Assembly (NCBI GenBank): GCA_946413815.1
Contig: CAMKMD010000043.1
Location: 1-35,568 of the forward strand
Length of the DNA stretch: 35,568 bases
Origin: an uncultured Ruminococcus sp.
GTDB lineage: Bacteria > Bacillota > Clostridia > Oscillospirales > Ruminococcaceae
Direction: 5' to 3'
The notes under the pieces are model-generated. The model was not told the origin of the DNA, ran no database searches, and worked only from the letters and a program-made list of their open reading frames with translations. How positions within the stretch are numbered: the stretch's first letter is position 1; every line of letters starts with the position of its first letter. This document shows positions 13,885 to 22,289 of the stretch, piece after piece. The translations under genes and the position numbers were made by a program.

Positions 13885-16350
13885 ATGGATCCGAAACAGA
13901 ACAGACCCCGTGGAAGGGAAAAGAATGTTACTTCCGGCGGAAGCGGCGCACGCAGACGCGGTGAAGGTCTCGGCACAGGCAAGGTAGGCTCAAAGGACTA
14001 CGAAAACCGCAGGCCCTCGGGCGGCGGCGGAATGAAGCGTGCCGGCGGAATCGGCGGAGGCTCTCTCCTTCTCATTCTCGCATTCTTCCTGCTTCCCAAG
14101 CTTCTCGGCGGCGGTGCCGGCAGCGGCGGTTCAGGCAGCGGCGGCGGCGCAGGCGATCTGCTCGGCAGCCTTCTCGGCGGCGGCAGCAGTTCAAGCAGCT
14201 CGGGCGGCGGCGCAGGTGATATACTCGGCGCACTCCTCGGAGGCATGGATACAGGCTCTGCTCCCGCAGGCTTCGATTTCAGCGCCGGCAACACAAGCAC
14301 AGGCGGCTATACCGCAAGCAGCGATGTTGCAGTTAACAATTCCGTTGCTTCCGGATCACGCGCCAAGAGAACAAATATCCTCGGCAACAGCAAGGACACT
14401 GTTACCCTTATGGTATATATGTGCGGTACCGACCTTGAGTCCAAGTACGGCATGGCTTCTTCAGATATGCAGGAGATGGCTGCTGCAAAATACGGCGATA
14501 ATGTCAACATCATCGTATACACCGGCGGCTGCTCACAGTGGAAGATCCAGGGCATCAGCAACCAGAAGAACCAGATCTATCAGATCAAGGACGGCCAGCT
14601 CAAGCAGCTCGAGTCCGACATGGGCAGCGGTGCCATGACCAACCCGGACAATCTCTCGACCTTCATCAAGTACTGCGCCAAGAACTTCCCGGCGAACAGA
14701 AACGAGCTCATCCTCTGGGATCACGGCGGCGGATCTGTCAGCGGCTACGGCTACGACGAGAAGAACAAGGCAAGCGGCTCAATGAACCTCGCTAATGTGA
14801 GCAAGGCTCTCAAGGCCGGCGGCGTGAAGTTCGATTTCATCGGCTTCGATGCCTGCCTTATGGCTACTGCCGAGACAGCACTCATGCTTGATGAGTATGC
14901 TGACTACCTCATCGCTTCCGAGGAGACAGAGCCCGGCGTGGGCTGGTACTACACCAACTGGCTCACAAAGCTCGGCAGCAATACTTCCATGCCTACAACA
15001 GAGATCGGCAAGAACATCGTTGATGACTTCGTTGCTACCTGCGCTACACAGTGCAGAGGTCAGAAGACAACCCTTTCCGTTATCGACCTTGCGGAGTTTG
15101 CGAATACAGTTCCTTCAAAGCTCAACGCATGGGCAAAATCTGTCAGCAGCAAGATCGCAGCCAACGATTATCAGTCTATTTCCGATGCGCGTTATGCTAC
15201 ACGTGAGTTCGCTGAGAGCACACGTATCGATCAGGTTGACCTTGTAAACCTGGCAGAGAATACTGCCACACAGGAGGGCTATGAGCTTTCCAAGGCTATC
15301 AAGGATGCTGTAAAGTACAACCGCACTTCCACCAATATGACGAACGCTTACGGCGTTTCCATATACTTCCCCTACAAGAGAGCTTCCTACGTTGACTCTG
15401 CCTGCAATACATACAGCCAGATCGGTATGGACAGTGAATACAGCAAGTGTATCCGCCAGTTCGCCAAACTCGAGACCAGCGGTCAGATCGCAGCAGGCGG
15501 CACCGGCTCACCTCTCGGCTCTCTCTTCAATCTCGGCGGATCAGGCTCTTCAAGCTCCTCCGGCAGCGCTGACATGATCGGCTCACTGCTCGGTGCCTTC
15601 CTCGGCAGCGGAGTAAGCGGACGCTCTATCGCAGGTCTGGACAGCTCCAACACTTCCTTCATGGATGAGAGCTCCGTATCTCAGGACAGTGCTGCTGAGT
15701 ACCTTTCCATGAACTACTTCGATGCCTCCAAGCTCGTATGGACTCAGGACGGCGATCAGTACAAGATGACACTGCCCGAGAACCAGTGGTCCATGGTACA
15801 CTCCCTCGACCTCAATATGTTCTACGACGACGGCACAGGCTATATCGACCTCGGTCTCGACAACGTATACACCTTCGATGATGACGGCAATCTCATTGCG
15901 GACACAGACCGCAACTGGCTCGCGATCAACGGTCAGACCGTTGCCTACTACCACACCGATACGACTGAAGCCAACGACAAGTGGACTATCTCCGGATACG
16001 TTCCCGCTCTCCTCAACGGCGAGAGAGTCAAGCTCGATATCGTATTCGATACGGACAACCCCAACGGCTACATCGCAGGCGCAACGCCCGACTATGAGCT
16101 CTCCGGCGATACAGATACCATCGCCAAGGAGATGACAGAGATCAAGGAAGGCGACAAGATCGACTTCGTATGCGATTACTATACCTACGACGGAAACTAT
16201 CAGGACAGCTACTTCCTCGGTGATACTCTCACTGTTGGCAGCAAGATGGAGATAAGCAACTCCGATGTGGGCGACGGCGAGGTAAGACTTATGTACTGCT
16301 TCACCGATATCTACGATCAGGAATACTGGTCTGAGGCTATTGTAAAGTAA
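13885..16350 (+). CDS. Membrane-anchored clostripain-family (C11) cysteine peptidase
   Basis: An 821-residue protein. The start at MDPKQNRPRG is chosen because GGAGG lies 8 nt upstream; an earlier ATG at 13867 is inside that signal. Residues 1-58 are basic and Gly/Arg-rich. One hydrophobic segment (SLLLILAFFLLPKLL, 60-74) suggests a type II anchor with the rest outside. A Gly/Ser linker follows with two GAGD(L/I)LG(S/A)LLGG copies (89-120). The C11 domain (about 172-535) has LMVYMCGTDLES, catalytic His280 in LWDHGGG and Cys324 in GFDACLMA. C11 enzymes cleave after Arg or Lys and often self-activate. Residues 555-610 repeat the Gly/Ser-rich pattern, and 625-821 form an acidic beta-rich tail with no recognised domain. 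It has its own promoter and terminator. Confidence 0.88.
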   Translation: MDPKQNRPRGREKNVTSGGSGARRRGEGLGTGKVGSKDYENRRPSGGGGMKRAGGIGGGSLLLILAFFLLPKLLGGGAGSGGSGSGGGAGDLLGSLLGGGSSSSSSGGGAGDILGALLGGMDTGSAPAGFDFSAGNTSTGGYTASSDVAVNNSVASGSRAKRTNILGNSKDTVTLMVYMCGTDLESKYGMASSDMQEMAAAKYGDNVNIIVYTGGCSQWKIQGISNQKNQIYQIKDGQLKQLESDMGSGAMTNPDNLSTFIKYCAKNFPANRNELILWDHGGGSVSGYGYDEKNKASGSMNLANVSKALKAGGVKFDFIGFDACLMATAETALMLDEYADYLIASEETEPGVGWYYTNWLTKLGSNTSMPTTEIGKNIVDDFVATCATQCRGQKTTLSVIDLAEFANTVPSKLNAWAKSVSSKIAANDYQSISDARYATREFAESTRIDQVDLVNLAENTATQEGYELSKAIKDAVKYNRTSTNMTNAYGVSIYFPYKRASYVDSACNTYSQIGMDSEYSKCIRQFAKLETSGQIAAGGTGSPLGSLFNLGGSGSSSSSGSADMIGSLLGAFLGSGVSGRSIAGLDSSNTSFMDESSVSQDSAAEYLSMNYFDASKLVWTQDGDQYKMTLPENQWSMVHSLDLNMFYDDGTGYIDLGLDNVYTFDDDGNLIADTDRNWLAINGQTVAYYHTDTTEANDKWTISGYVPALLNGERVKLDIVFDTDNPNGYIAGATPDYELSGDTDTIAKEMTEIKEGDKIDFVCDYYTYDGNYQDSYFLGDTLTVGSKMEISNSDVGDGEVRLMYCFTDIYDQEYWSEAIVK

Positions 16351-16362
16351 CAGTGCACCAAT

Positions 16363-16404
16363 GGGGGTGCGTGAGGAGAAAGCTCCGTCACGCACCCCTT
16401 TTAT
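16363..16404 (+). terminator. Rho-independent terminator of the C11 peptidase gene
   Basis: A long GC-rich stem, GGGGTGCGTGA with GGAG pairing to CTCC and TCACGCACCCC (one bulged base), followed by TTTTATTATT, starting 13 bp after the stop. Confidence 0.85.
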
Positions 16405-16567
16405 TATTCTGCTGTCAGCAGCGTGAAAAAGGCGTTATCCCCTGCCGGCACGGCAGTTGTCAGATTGAACGCTTGTGCTGCAGCGGATCAATGCCGGGGA
16501 TATCCTCCGTACGGATATAATCAAAAGAAAAATCTTTTTGAAAAAGGTAGAAATTTCCGAGCGACTA

Positions 16568-16576
16568 TGTTATAAT
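16568..16576 (+). promoter_or_regulatory. Extended -10 promoter of the decarboxylase operon
   Basis: TGTTATAAT (TGn plus TATAAT at 16571-16576). The -35 region (about TAGAAA at 16548) is poor, which fits an extended -10 promoter. The region 16405-16567 shows no other feature. Confidence 0.55.
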
Positions 16577-16600
16577 AAGATTTGATTGGAGTTTTTTTCG

Positions 16601-16648
16601 GTCATTTGCCGCTTATCTTCCGGATATATGCGGATAAGGGTAAATGAC
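16601..16648 (+). promoter_or_regulatory. Stem-loop in the leader of the decarboxylase operon
   Basis: GTCATTT (16601-16607) pairs with AAATGAC (16642-16648), and CTTATC (16612-16617) with GATAAG (16633-16638); the inner CCG/CGG can also pair. The structure sits about 25 nt after the predicted transcription start and 64 nt before the start codon. No T-tract follows at once. It is not a riboswitch class I recognise. Confidence 0.45.
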
Positions 16649-16712
16649 TGAGAAAAGCACATGACTGATCTGCCAGGTGCAGATCCCAAATTATACACAA
16701 GGAGGAGCGTAC

Positions 16713-18113
16713 ATGAAAAAAGTACAGCTTACAGAGACCATCCTTCGTGACGCAAATCAGTCACTGATGGCGACACGACTGCCCTATGCAGACTACGAGG
16801 GCATCCTCGCAGATATGGACAAGGCAGGCTACTATTCCGTAGAGTGCTGGGGCGGAGCAACATTCGATTCCTGTCTCCGTTATCTTAACGAGGATCCCTG
16901 GGAGAGACTCAGAGGCCTCAGAAAGAATCTTCCCAACACAAGACTTCAGATGCTCCTGAGAGGTCAGAACCTTCTCGGCTACAAGCACTACCACGATGAT
17001 GTAGTTGAAAAGTTTATCGAGCTCTCCATAAAGAACGGTATCGACGTTATCCGTATCTTCGATGCTCTCAATGACTTCCGCAACATCGGAACAGCTCTTG
17101 AGTCCGTAAAGAAGTATGCAAACGAGAGAACTATCGCTTCCGGCTGTATCTCCTACACACAGAGCCCTGTGCATACAGTTGACAAGTACATCGAGATGTG
17201 CAAGGAGCTCAAGACTATGGGCTTCGATACAATCTGCCTCAAGGATATGGCAGGAACCATGAGCCCCTACGAGGCTGAACACCTCATCAAGGGAATCAAG
17301 GATGCTATCGGTGATATGACTCTTATCCTCCACACACACTGCACTACCGGAATGGCTTATATGACTCTCACAAAGGCTATAGAGTCCGGTATAGATGTTA
17401 TCGATACAGCTACCTCATGCTTCTCCGGCGGTACATCACAGCCCGCTACAGAGACTATGTTCTATGCACTCCAGCAGTACGGCATAGAGTCCGGTCTCAA
17501 CGAGGACATCATCAATAAGGTAAACGATTACTTCAAGCCCATCAAGCAGAAGTACATCGACAACGGCCAGCTCAACCCCAAGAGCCTTGCCACCGATGCC
17601 CAGGCTCTCGTATACAAGGTGCCCGGCGGTATGCTCTCCAACATGATCGCTAACCTTACTGATATGAAGGCTATGGACAAGTTCGATGCAGCTCTCGCAG
17701 AGATCCCGAAGGTAAGAGCTGATATGGGCTATCCTCCGCTGGTAACTCCCCTTTCACAGATGGTCGGCAACCAGGCTGTTACCAATGTGCTCGTAGGCGA
17801 GAGATACAAGAACATCTCCAAGGAGATAAAGAACTACATCAAGGGCGAATACGGCAATCCCCCCGCTCCTATCGCACAGGAGCTCGTTGACAAGGTTCTC
17901 GGCGACGGTGAGCCTGTTGACTGCCGTATCGAGGATCAGAAGCGCACAGGTGAGGACTTCATCGCTGCCAAGGAGGCTCTCGGAGACCTCTGCCGCTGCG
18001 AGGAGGACATCATGAGCTACATCTGCTATCCCGATCAGACAGTAAAGTTCCTTGAAGCCCGCAAGGCAGCTGAGGAAAACGAGGCTGTATACACCATTCA
18101 GGCTATGGACTGA
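16713..18113 (+). CDS. oadA: Oxaloacetate decarboxylase alpha subunit (carboxyltransferase, PycB/OadA type)
   Basis: A 466-residue carboxyltransferase that moves CO2 from oxaloacetate to biotin. The start MKKVQLTETILRDANQS follows GGAGGA by 7 nt. The TIM barrel shows Asp13 in LRDANQS, RGQNLLGY, the Lys177 region CLKDMAGT, and His207/His209 in HTHCTTG that bind the metal. The C-terminal part (about 300-440) matches the PYC/OADA conserved domain. It ends without a biotinyl domain; that function is in the separate gene two positions downstream. Together with the OadG-, biotin carrier- and OadB-like genes it forms a sodium-pumping decarboxylase. Pyruvate carboxylase subunit B is the main alternative for this protein alone, but the neighbours favour the decarboxylase. 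Confidence 0.93.
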   Translation: MKKVQLTETILRDANQSLMATRLPYADYEGILADMDKAGYYSVECWGGATFDSCLRYLNEDPWERLRGLRKNLPNTRLQMLLRGQNLLGYKHYHDDVVEKFIELSIKNGIDVIRIFDALNDFRNIGTALESVKKYANERTIASGCISYTQSPVHTVDKYIEMCKELKTMGFDTICLKDMAGTMSPYEAEHLIKGIKDAIGDMTLILHTHCTTGMAYMTLTKAIESGIDVIDTATSCFSGGTSQPATETMFYALQQYGIESGLNEDIINKVNDYFKPIKQKYIDNGQLNPKSLATDAQALVYKVPGGMLSNMIANLTDMKAMDKFDAALAEIPKVRADMGYPPLVTPLSQMVGNQAVTNVLVGERYKNISKEIKNYIKGEYGNPPAPIAQELVDKVLGDGEPVDCRIEDQKRTGEDFIAAKEALGDLCRCEEDIMSYICYPDQTVKFLEARKAAEENEAVYTIQAMD

Positions 18114-18130
18114 TAAAGGAGGTTTAATCT

Positions 18131-18529
18131 ATGGCTCCTATTATTCTTTCACAGGTCTCTGCAAGCGGTGAAAAGCTTCCTGTAGGCGACGCTCTGGTCA
18201 CTGCCATATTCGGATACTGCGTTGTATTCGTTGGTCTTGTGATCCTTATGTGCGTTATCACTGCTGTCGGCTCCTACTTCAAGAATAAGGACGACAAGGC
18301 CGCAGCAGAGCAGAAGGCTTCACTTGAGGCTGTCGCCAGGAAGGTCGAGGCTAATCCCCTGACCATCGTTCCCGCAGAAGCAAAGAAGGCTCCCGGTTCT
18401 GCCGGCAAGATCAAGCTCCACAGCGTTCCGGACAAGGAAGCTGCCATGATCATGGCTATCGTTGCTGATGCGATGCAGAAGCCCATCAATGAACTCCACT
18501 TTATTTCTATCAAGGAGGTAGAAGACTAA
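18131..18529 (+). CDS. oadG: Sodium pump decarboxylase gamma subunit (OadG family)
   Basis: A 132-residue protein with one membrane helix (about 22-46, LVTAIFGYCVVFVGLVILMC) and a soluble charged tail, the layout of OadG, which holds the alpha and beta subunits together. The tail has a Lys/Ala-rich linker and an unusual C-terminal segment (GKIKLHSVPDKEAAMIMAIVADAM) longer than in minimal gamma subunits. GGAGG precedes the start by about 8 nt. The stop shares one base with the start of the biotin carrier gene (TAATG). Confidence 0.85.
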   Translation: MAPIILSQVSASGEKLPVGDALVTAIFGYCVVFVGLVILMCVITAVGSYFKNKDDKAAAEQKASLEAVARKVEANPLTIVPAEAKKAPGSAGKIKLHSVPDKEAAMIMAIVADAMQKPINELHFISIKEVED

Positions 18530-18930
18530 TGAAGTATAAAGTTACCCTTAACGGAAAGACATACGAGGTCGAGGTCGAGCACGGCAAGGCTGTTCTCCTT
18601 GACGAATACGAGGCACTTGCTCCTGCACCCGCAGCCGCTGCTGCTCCGGCTCCTGCCGCTGCTCCCGCTGCTGCTCCTGCACCCGCAGCTCCCGCTGCTC
18701 CCGTTGATCTTGCCGCCGGCGAGACCGTTGCAGCTCCTATGCCCGGCAACATCCTCAGAGTTGATGTAAAGCAGGGCGATACCGTAAAGTCAGGTCAGAT
18801 ACTCGTTATCCTCGAGGCTATGAAGATGGAAAACGAGATCGTTGCTCCCAAGGACGGCACTGTTGCTCAGGTCGTTGTAAGCAAGGGAACAGTTGTTGAC
18901 ACAGGCGCACCTCTGGTCATCATCGCATAA
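18529..18930 (+). CDS. Biotin carboxyl carrier subunit of the sodium pump decarboxylase
   Basis: A 133-residue carrier. The N-terminus (KVTLNGKTYEVEVEHGKAVL) is the usual lead-in. Residues 31-58 are a flexible Ala/Pro hinge. The biotinyl domain follows with Lys99 in EAMKMEN as the biotinylation site and VAAPMPGNI and GTVV..G.PLVII as its flanks. Carboxybiotin made on the alpha subunit is carried here to the membrane beta subunit. The gene is translationally coupled to oadG and 11 bp ahead of oadB. Confidence 0.93.
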   Translation: MKYKVTLNGKTYEVEVEHGKAVLLDEYEALAPAPAAAAAPAPAAAPAAAPAPAAPAAPVDLAAGETVAAPMPGNILRVDVKQGDTVKSGQILVILEAMKMENEIVAPKDGTVAQVVVSKGTVVDTGAPLVIIA

Positions 18931-18941
18931 GGAGGGGCAGC

Positions 18942-20159
18942 ATGGATATTCTTGAAACACTGAACCGCCTGTGGTCGGATTCAGGCTTCCAGAGCTTCTT
19001 TGTAAACGGTGGTTGGAAGAACCTTATAATGATCATCATTGCCTGTGTTCTTCTCTACCTCGGTATCGTAAAGAAGTTCGAGCCGCTTCTGCTCGTAGGC
19101 ATCGCTTTCGGCTGTCTGCTCGTAAACCTCTCCTACTTCGGACCGGATTCGGCAGATGCCCTCTACCATATCGACTTATGGGATAACTTCCTTAATCCCG
19201 ATCATCCGGACTATCACAGCTACGGCGCGATAATGGCCCACGGCGGATTGCTCGATATTCTCTACATAGGCGTTAAGGCCGGTATCTATCCGTCACTTAT
19301 CTTCATGGGCGTAGGCGCTATGACTGACTTCGGTCCCCTTATCGCAAACCCCAAGAGCCTCCTCCTCGGAGCTGCTGCACAGCTGGGCGTATTCCTCGCC
19401 TTCTTCGGTGCCGTTCTCCTCGGATTCACAGGTAACCAGGCTGCTTCCATCGGTATCATCGGCGGTGCCGACGGCCCGACAGCTATCTTCCTTACCACAA
19501 AGCTCGCTCCCGAGCTCCTCGGACCTATCGCTATCGCTGCTTACTCCTACATGGCTCTGATCCCTATGATCCAGCCTCCGATAATGAAGCTCCTCACTAC
19601 CGAGAAGGAGCGTCAGGTAAAGATGGAGCAGAACAGAAACGTAACAAAGACTGAGAAGATCGTTTTCCCGATCATCGTTGCTATGTTCGTTATCCTTCTC
19701 CTCCCTTCAACCGCTCCCCTCATCGGCTGCCTCATGCTCGGCAACCTCTGGAGAGAGTGCGGCGTTACTGAGAGACTTTCCGATACAGTTCAGAACGCTC
19801 TTATGAACATCGTTACTGTATTCCTCGGCATCTCAGTCGGCGCTACAACAGTTGCTTCACGCTTCCTTTCACTCGAGACCATCAAGATCGTTGTTCTCGG
19901 TCTCACCGCTTTCTGCTTCTCTACTGTCGGCGGACTCCTTGTGGGCAAGCTGATGTATAAGCTCACAGGCGGAAAGGTAAATCCCCTTATCGGTTCTGCC
20001 GGCGTTTCCGCAGTTCCGATGGCTGCCCGTGTATCTCAGATGGAGGGCCAGAAGGCTAATCCTTCAAACTTCCTCCTCATGCACGCTATGGGCCCGAATG
20101 TTGCAGGCGTTATTGGTTCAGCTATCGCTGCCGGATTCCTCCTCGCAGTATTCAAGTGA
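18942..20159 (+). CDS. oadB: Oxaloacetate decarboxylase beta subunit (sodium pump)
   Basis: A 405-residue membrane protein that decarboxylates carboxybiotin and exports sodium. It is mostly hydrophobic, with about ten helices. Family hallmarks are GVGAMTDFGPLIANP (Asp129), GNQAASIGIIGGADGPTAIF (Asp177, matching the essential aspartate of studied enzymes), MIQPPIMKLLTT, and near the end GVSAVPMAARVSQ and GPNVAGVIGSAIAAG. GGAGG lies 7 nt before the ATG. Last gene of the operon, followed by a strong terminator. Confidence 0.95.
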   Translation: MDILETLNRLWSDSGFQSFFVNGGWKNLIMIIIACVLLYLGIVKKFEPLLLVGIAFGCLLVNLSYFGPDSADALYHIDLWDNFLNPDHPDYHSYGAIMAHGGLLDILYIGVKAGIYPSLIFMGVGAMTDFGPLIANPKSLLLGAAAQLGVFLAFFGAVLLGFTGNQAASIGIIGGADGPTAIFLTTKLAPELLGPIAIAAYSYMALIPMIQPPIMKLLTTEKERQVKMEQNRNVTKTEKIVFPIIVAMFVILLLPSTAPLIGCLMLGNLWRECGVTERLSDTVQNALMNIVTVFLGISVGATTVASRFLSLETIKIVVLGLTAFCFSTVGGLLVGKLMYKLTGGKVNPLIGSAGVSAVPMAARVSQMEGQKANPSNFLLMHAMGPNVAGVIGSAIAAGFLLAVFK

Positions 20160-20167
20160 TAAACATA

Positions 20168-20197
20168 ACGGAGACAGTCCCCTGTCTCCGTTTTTTT
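20168..20197 (+). terminator. Terminator of the decarboxylase operon
   Basis: ACGGAGACAG (20168-20177) and its complement (20182-20191) with a 4-nt loop TCCC, then a run of seven Ts. Confidence 0.92.
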
Positions 20198-20241
20198 GCC
20201 ATCAGCATTTACTTCTGTATGACACTTCCAACAGACCGATA

Positions 20242-20400
20242 TTGAGGGCTCTGCCCTCAAACTCCCGCCTAAGGGACTCGTCCCTTAGGAATCCCGCTGC
20301 AAAATCCCATCTCCCCATGAATGGGGAGATGGGATTTTGAAATGAGAGTCCAGAGAGGCGGAGCCTCTTTGGCAGGGGTGTGTGGGCAGCGCCCCCGCTG
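20242..20400. repeat. Cluster of intergenic palindromes (REP-like)
   Basis: At least five hairpins in a row: TTGAGGGC/GCCCTCAA (20242-20260), a 10-bp stem with 2-nt loop at 20268-20289, a perfect 18-bp inverted repeat with 2-nt spacer at 20301-20338, AGAGGC/GCCTCT near 20353-20367, and GGGC/GCCC near 20384-20394. This fills the 20198-20440 gap between two operons and contains no plausible gene. The 18-bp repeat shares the ATCTCCCCA...TGGGGAG core with 34301-34321. Confidence 0.8.
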
Positions 20401-20457
20401 TCTGTCCGTCAGAGGTATCACACAGGAACAGATGCTGACGGGGTTAAGCATTTCTTA

Positions 20458-20486
20458 TTGACCTTTAAGCAATTATCTGATATAAT
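20458..20486 (+). promoter_or_regulatory. Sigma-A promoter of the mscS run
   Basis: TTGACC (20458-20463), 17-bp spacer, TATAAT (20481-20486) with TGA just before it, which adds an extended -10. It drives mscS and probably the closely spaced genes after it. Confidence 0.85.
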
Positions 20487-20514
20487 TAAAGTATAAACAC
20501 AAAGGAGGGACGAT

Positions 20515-21360
20515 ATGACTGCTTCACAGACGATACAGGATCAGGTAGACTATGCTTCGGGCATTCTCTCAGGTGCCGCTGCGCATCTGAAAGCTGCGGC
20601 TCCGTCTATCATTGCAGCACTCATCATACTCGTCATAGGCTACCTCATAACCAAACTCATCTCTCACATAGTTTCGAAGGCTATGGGAAAATCGAAGATA
20701 GACGGCAGCGCAAGGAGTTTCCTTGTCTCCGTCGTAAGGATCTTCCTTTACGTCATCGTAATCGTAATGGCTCTTTCCATGCTGAAGGTGCCCATGTCAT
20801 CGATACTCACAGTTCTCGGTGCGGCAGGTCTTGCTGTCAGCCTTGCTCTCCAGAACTGCCTTTCCAATCTCTGCGGCGGCTTTATCATACTCTTCTCGAA
20901 GCCCTTCTCCCAGGGGGATACCGTGGAGCTTGACGGAACAGTCGGAAAGGTATCGGCGATCGGCATCCTTTATACAAAGCTCGTCACACTTGACGGAAAG
21001 ACCGTATACATCCCCAACGGCAAGGTATCGGAGGCGAAGATAATCAACTTCACAGCCGACTCGGTACGCCGTATCGACCAGACATTCAGTATCGCCTTCT
21101 CGGCTGACTTTGACAAGGCAAGACAGGTGATACTCGATATCATAAAGAACAGCCCCATACTTCTCGATTCACCGGCACCGGTGGTTCGCATGAGCGGACA
21201 GACCGACAGCGCCGTCACTATCGATGCACTTGTATGGACTGCAAACGACAATTTCTACAATGCCCGCTACGATCTTATAGAGGGCGTGAAAGCCGCTTTT
21301 GACCGTGAGGGCATCGAGATACCCTATCCTCAGACAGACGTACATATCATGAAAAGCTGA
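20515..21360 (+). CDS. mscS: MscS family mechanosensitive channel
   Basis: A 281-residue channel of the small MscS type that opens under membrane tension to release solutes. Three hydrophobic helices are visible (about 30-50, 68-90 and 96-125). The pore helix shows VLGAAGLAVSLALQNCLSNLCGG, the Gly/Ala-packed TM3. The beta domain follows with FSQGDTVELDGTVGKVSAIGI, TLDGKTVYIPNGKV and IINFTA, the most conserved family part. The C-terminal alpha/beta domain completes a normal length. GGAGG is 7 nt before the ATG. Confidence 0.94.
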   Translation: MTASQTIQDQVDYASGILSGAAAHLKAAAPSIIAALIILVIGYLITKLISHIVSKAMGKSKIDGSARSFLVSVVRIFLYVIVIVMALSMLKVPMSSILTVLGAAGLAVSLALQNCLSNLCGGFIILFSKPFSQGDTVELDGTVGKVSAIGILYTKLVTLDGKTVYIPNGKVSEAKIINFTADSVRRIDQTFSIAFSADFDKARQVILDIIKNSPILLDSPAPVVRMSGQTDSAVTIDALVWTANDNFYNARYDLIEGVKAAFDREGIEIPYPQTDVHIMKS

Positions 21361-21383
21361 CAGCGACCGGGAGGAGGCTTATT

Positions 21384-22277
21384 ATGGCTTCAACAGGTTA
21401 CACAGGTTACAGAGGATACAGAGGACGTCCTTATCATCCGCCTCAGAGAACAGCAAGGAAAAGGCACCCGTGGCTGCGCAGGATATTTATCTATGCTGCG
21501 CTCTTCGGCCTGTGGTGGTTCAATAATTATGCCCTCAGGACCGATCACACCTCTCTGCGCTCCGATAAGATAAAGGAGCCTTTCAGGGCGGTCATCATAG
21601 CTGATCAGCACGCCTCGGAGAACAGCATATCCAACGATAAGATACTCAGCCGCATCGACAATGCAGAGCCGGATATCATCTTCGTGCTCGGTGATATGTA
21701 CTCCCGTGACAGTACATGGGAGGAGATAAAGAAGCCTATCGGCCTTATGTCTGACCTTACGGCAAAGGGCTATCCTGTCTACTTTGTGACCGGAGACCAT
21801 GACAAGGGAGGCGATTACCTTCTCGCCCTCAAATCTGCACGCATAAGGATAATGGACTACCGGACGGATGTCGTTGATATCAAGGGCAACAGCCTGCAGA
21901 TAATGGGTATCAACAGCGTCAGCTACAGCGATAATTTCGACCTTTCCACGGCCTTCACCAGGGACCCGGCGTCATTCAGCATACTGCTCGCCCATATCCC
22001 GAATTACAGGGCATTCTCCTCTTTCGGCGCAGACCTGACCCTATGCGCAGATACTCACGGCGGCATGACAAGGCTGCCCTTCCTCGGGCCGGTGCTCGAT
22101 ACGGAAGATATGACGCTTTTCCCGAAGCTGAAGGAGGGCAAAGAGATATACGACAAGGGCTGGTTCGACTATGAGGGCGGCTCCATGTTCATCACCTCCG
22201 GCATAGGCGCTTCTCCTCTGCCGATAAGGTTCTGGAACAGGCCTGAGGTGGTCGTCATGGACATTGAGCCCCTTTGA
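21384..22277 (+). CDS. Metallophosphoesterase-fold protein with altered metal ligands
   Basis: This 297-residue protein begins with a Tyr/Gly/Arg-rich stretch (YTGYRGYRGR), then one membrane helix (about 33-50), then a calcineurin-like domain as in YaeI/YkuE-type proteins. Family motifs can be followed but two are changed. Motif 1 ADQH keeps Asp74 and His76, and motif 2 GDMYSR keeps Asp104. The usual GNHE/D is GDHD (Asp138 for Asn). LAHIPN keeps His204. The usual GHTHGG is ADTHGG (Asp223 for the first His, His225 kept). Typical members hydrolyse phosphoesters on lipids or nucleotides. Here activity may be altered or lost. GGGAGG precedes the ATG. It lies between mscS and an FAD enzyme in one run. 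Confidence 0.8.
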   Translation: MASTGYTGYRGYRGRPYHPPQRTARKRHPWLRRIFIYAALFGLWWFNNYALRTDHTSLRSDKIKEPFRAVIIADQHASENSISNDKILSRIDNAEPDIIFVLGDMYSRDSTWEEIKKPIGLMSDLTAKGYPVYFVTGDHDKGGDYLLALKSARIRIMDYRTDVVDIKGNSLQIMGINSVSYSDNFDLSTAFTRDPASFSILLAHIPNYRAFSSFGADLTLCADTHGGMTRLPFLGPVLDTEDMTLFPKLKEGKEIYDKGWFDYEGGSMFITSGIGASPLPIRFWNRPEVVVMDIEPL

Positions 22278-22289
22278 CAAGGAGATACA

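Noticed and set aside
15583..16395. A 270-residue minus-strand frame opposite the C11 peptidase tail
   Set aside because: No ribosome binding site or recognisable domain, and it runs through the terminator of the C11 gene.
20242..20400. Possible CRISPR array in the palindrome cluster
   Set aside because: The hairpins differ from one another and there are no equal-length spacers between identical repeats.
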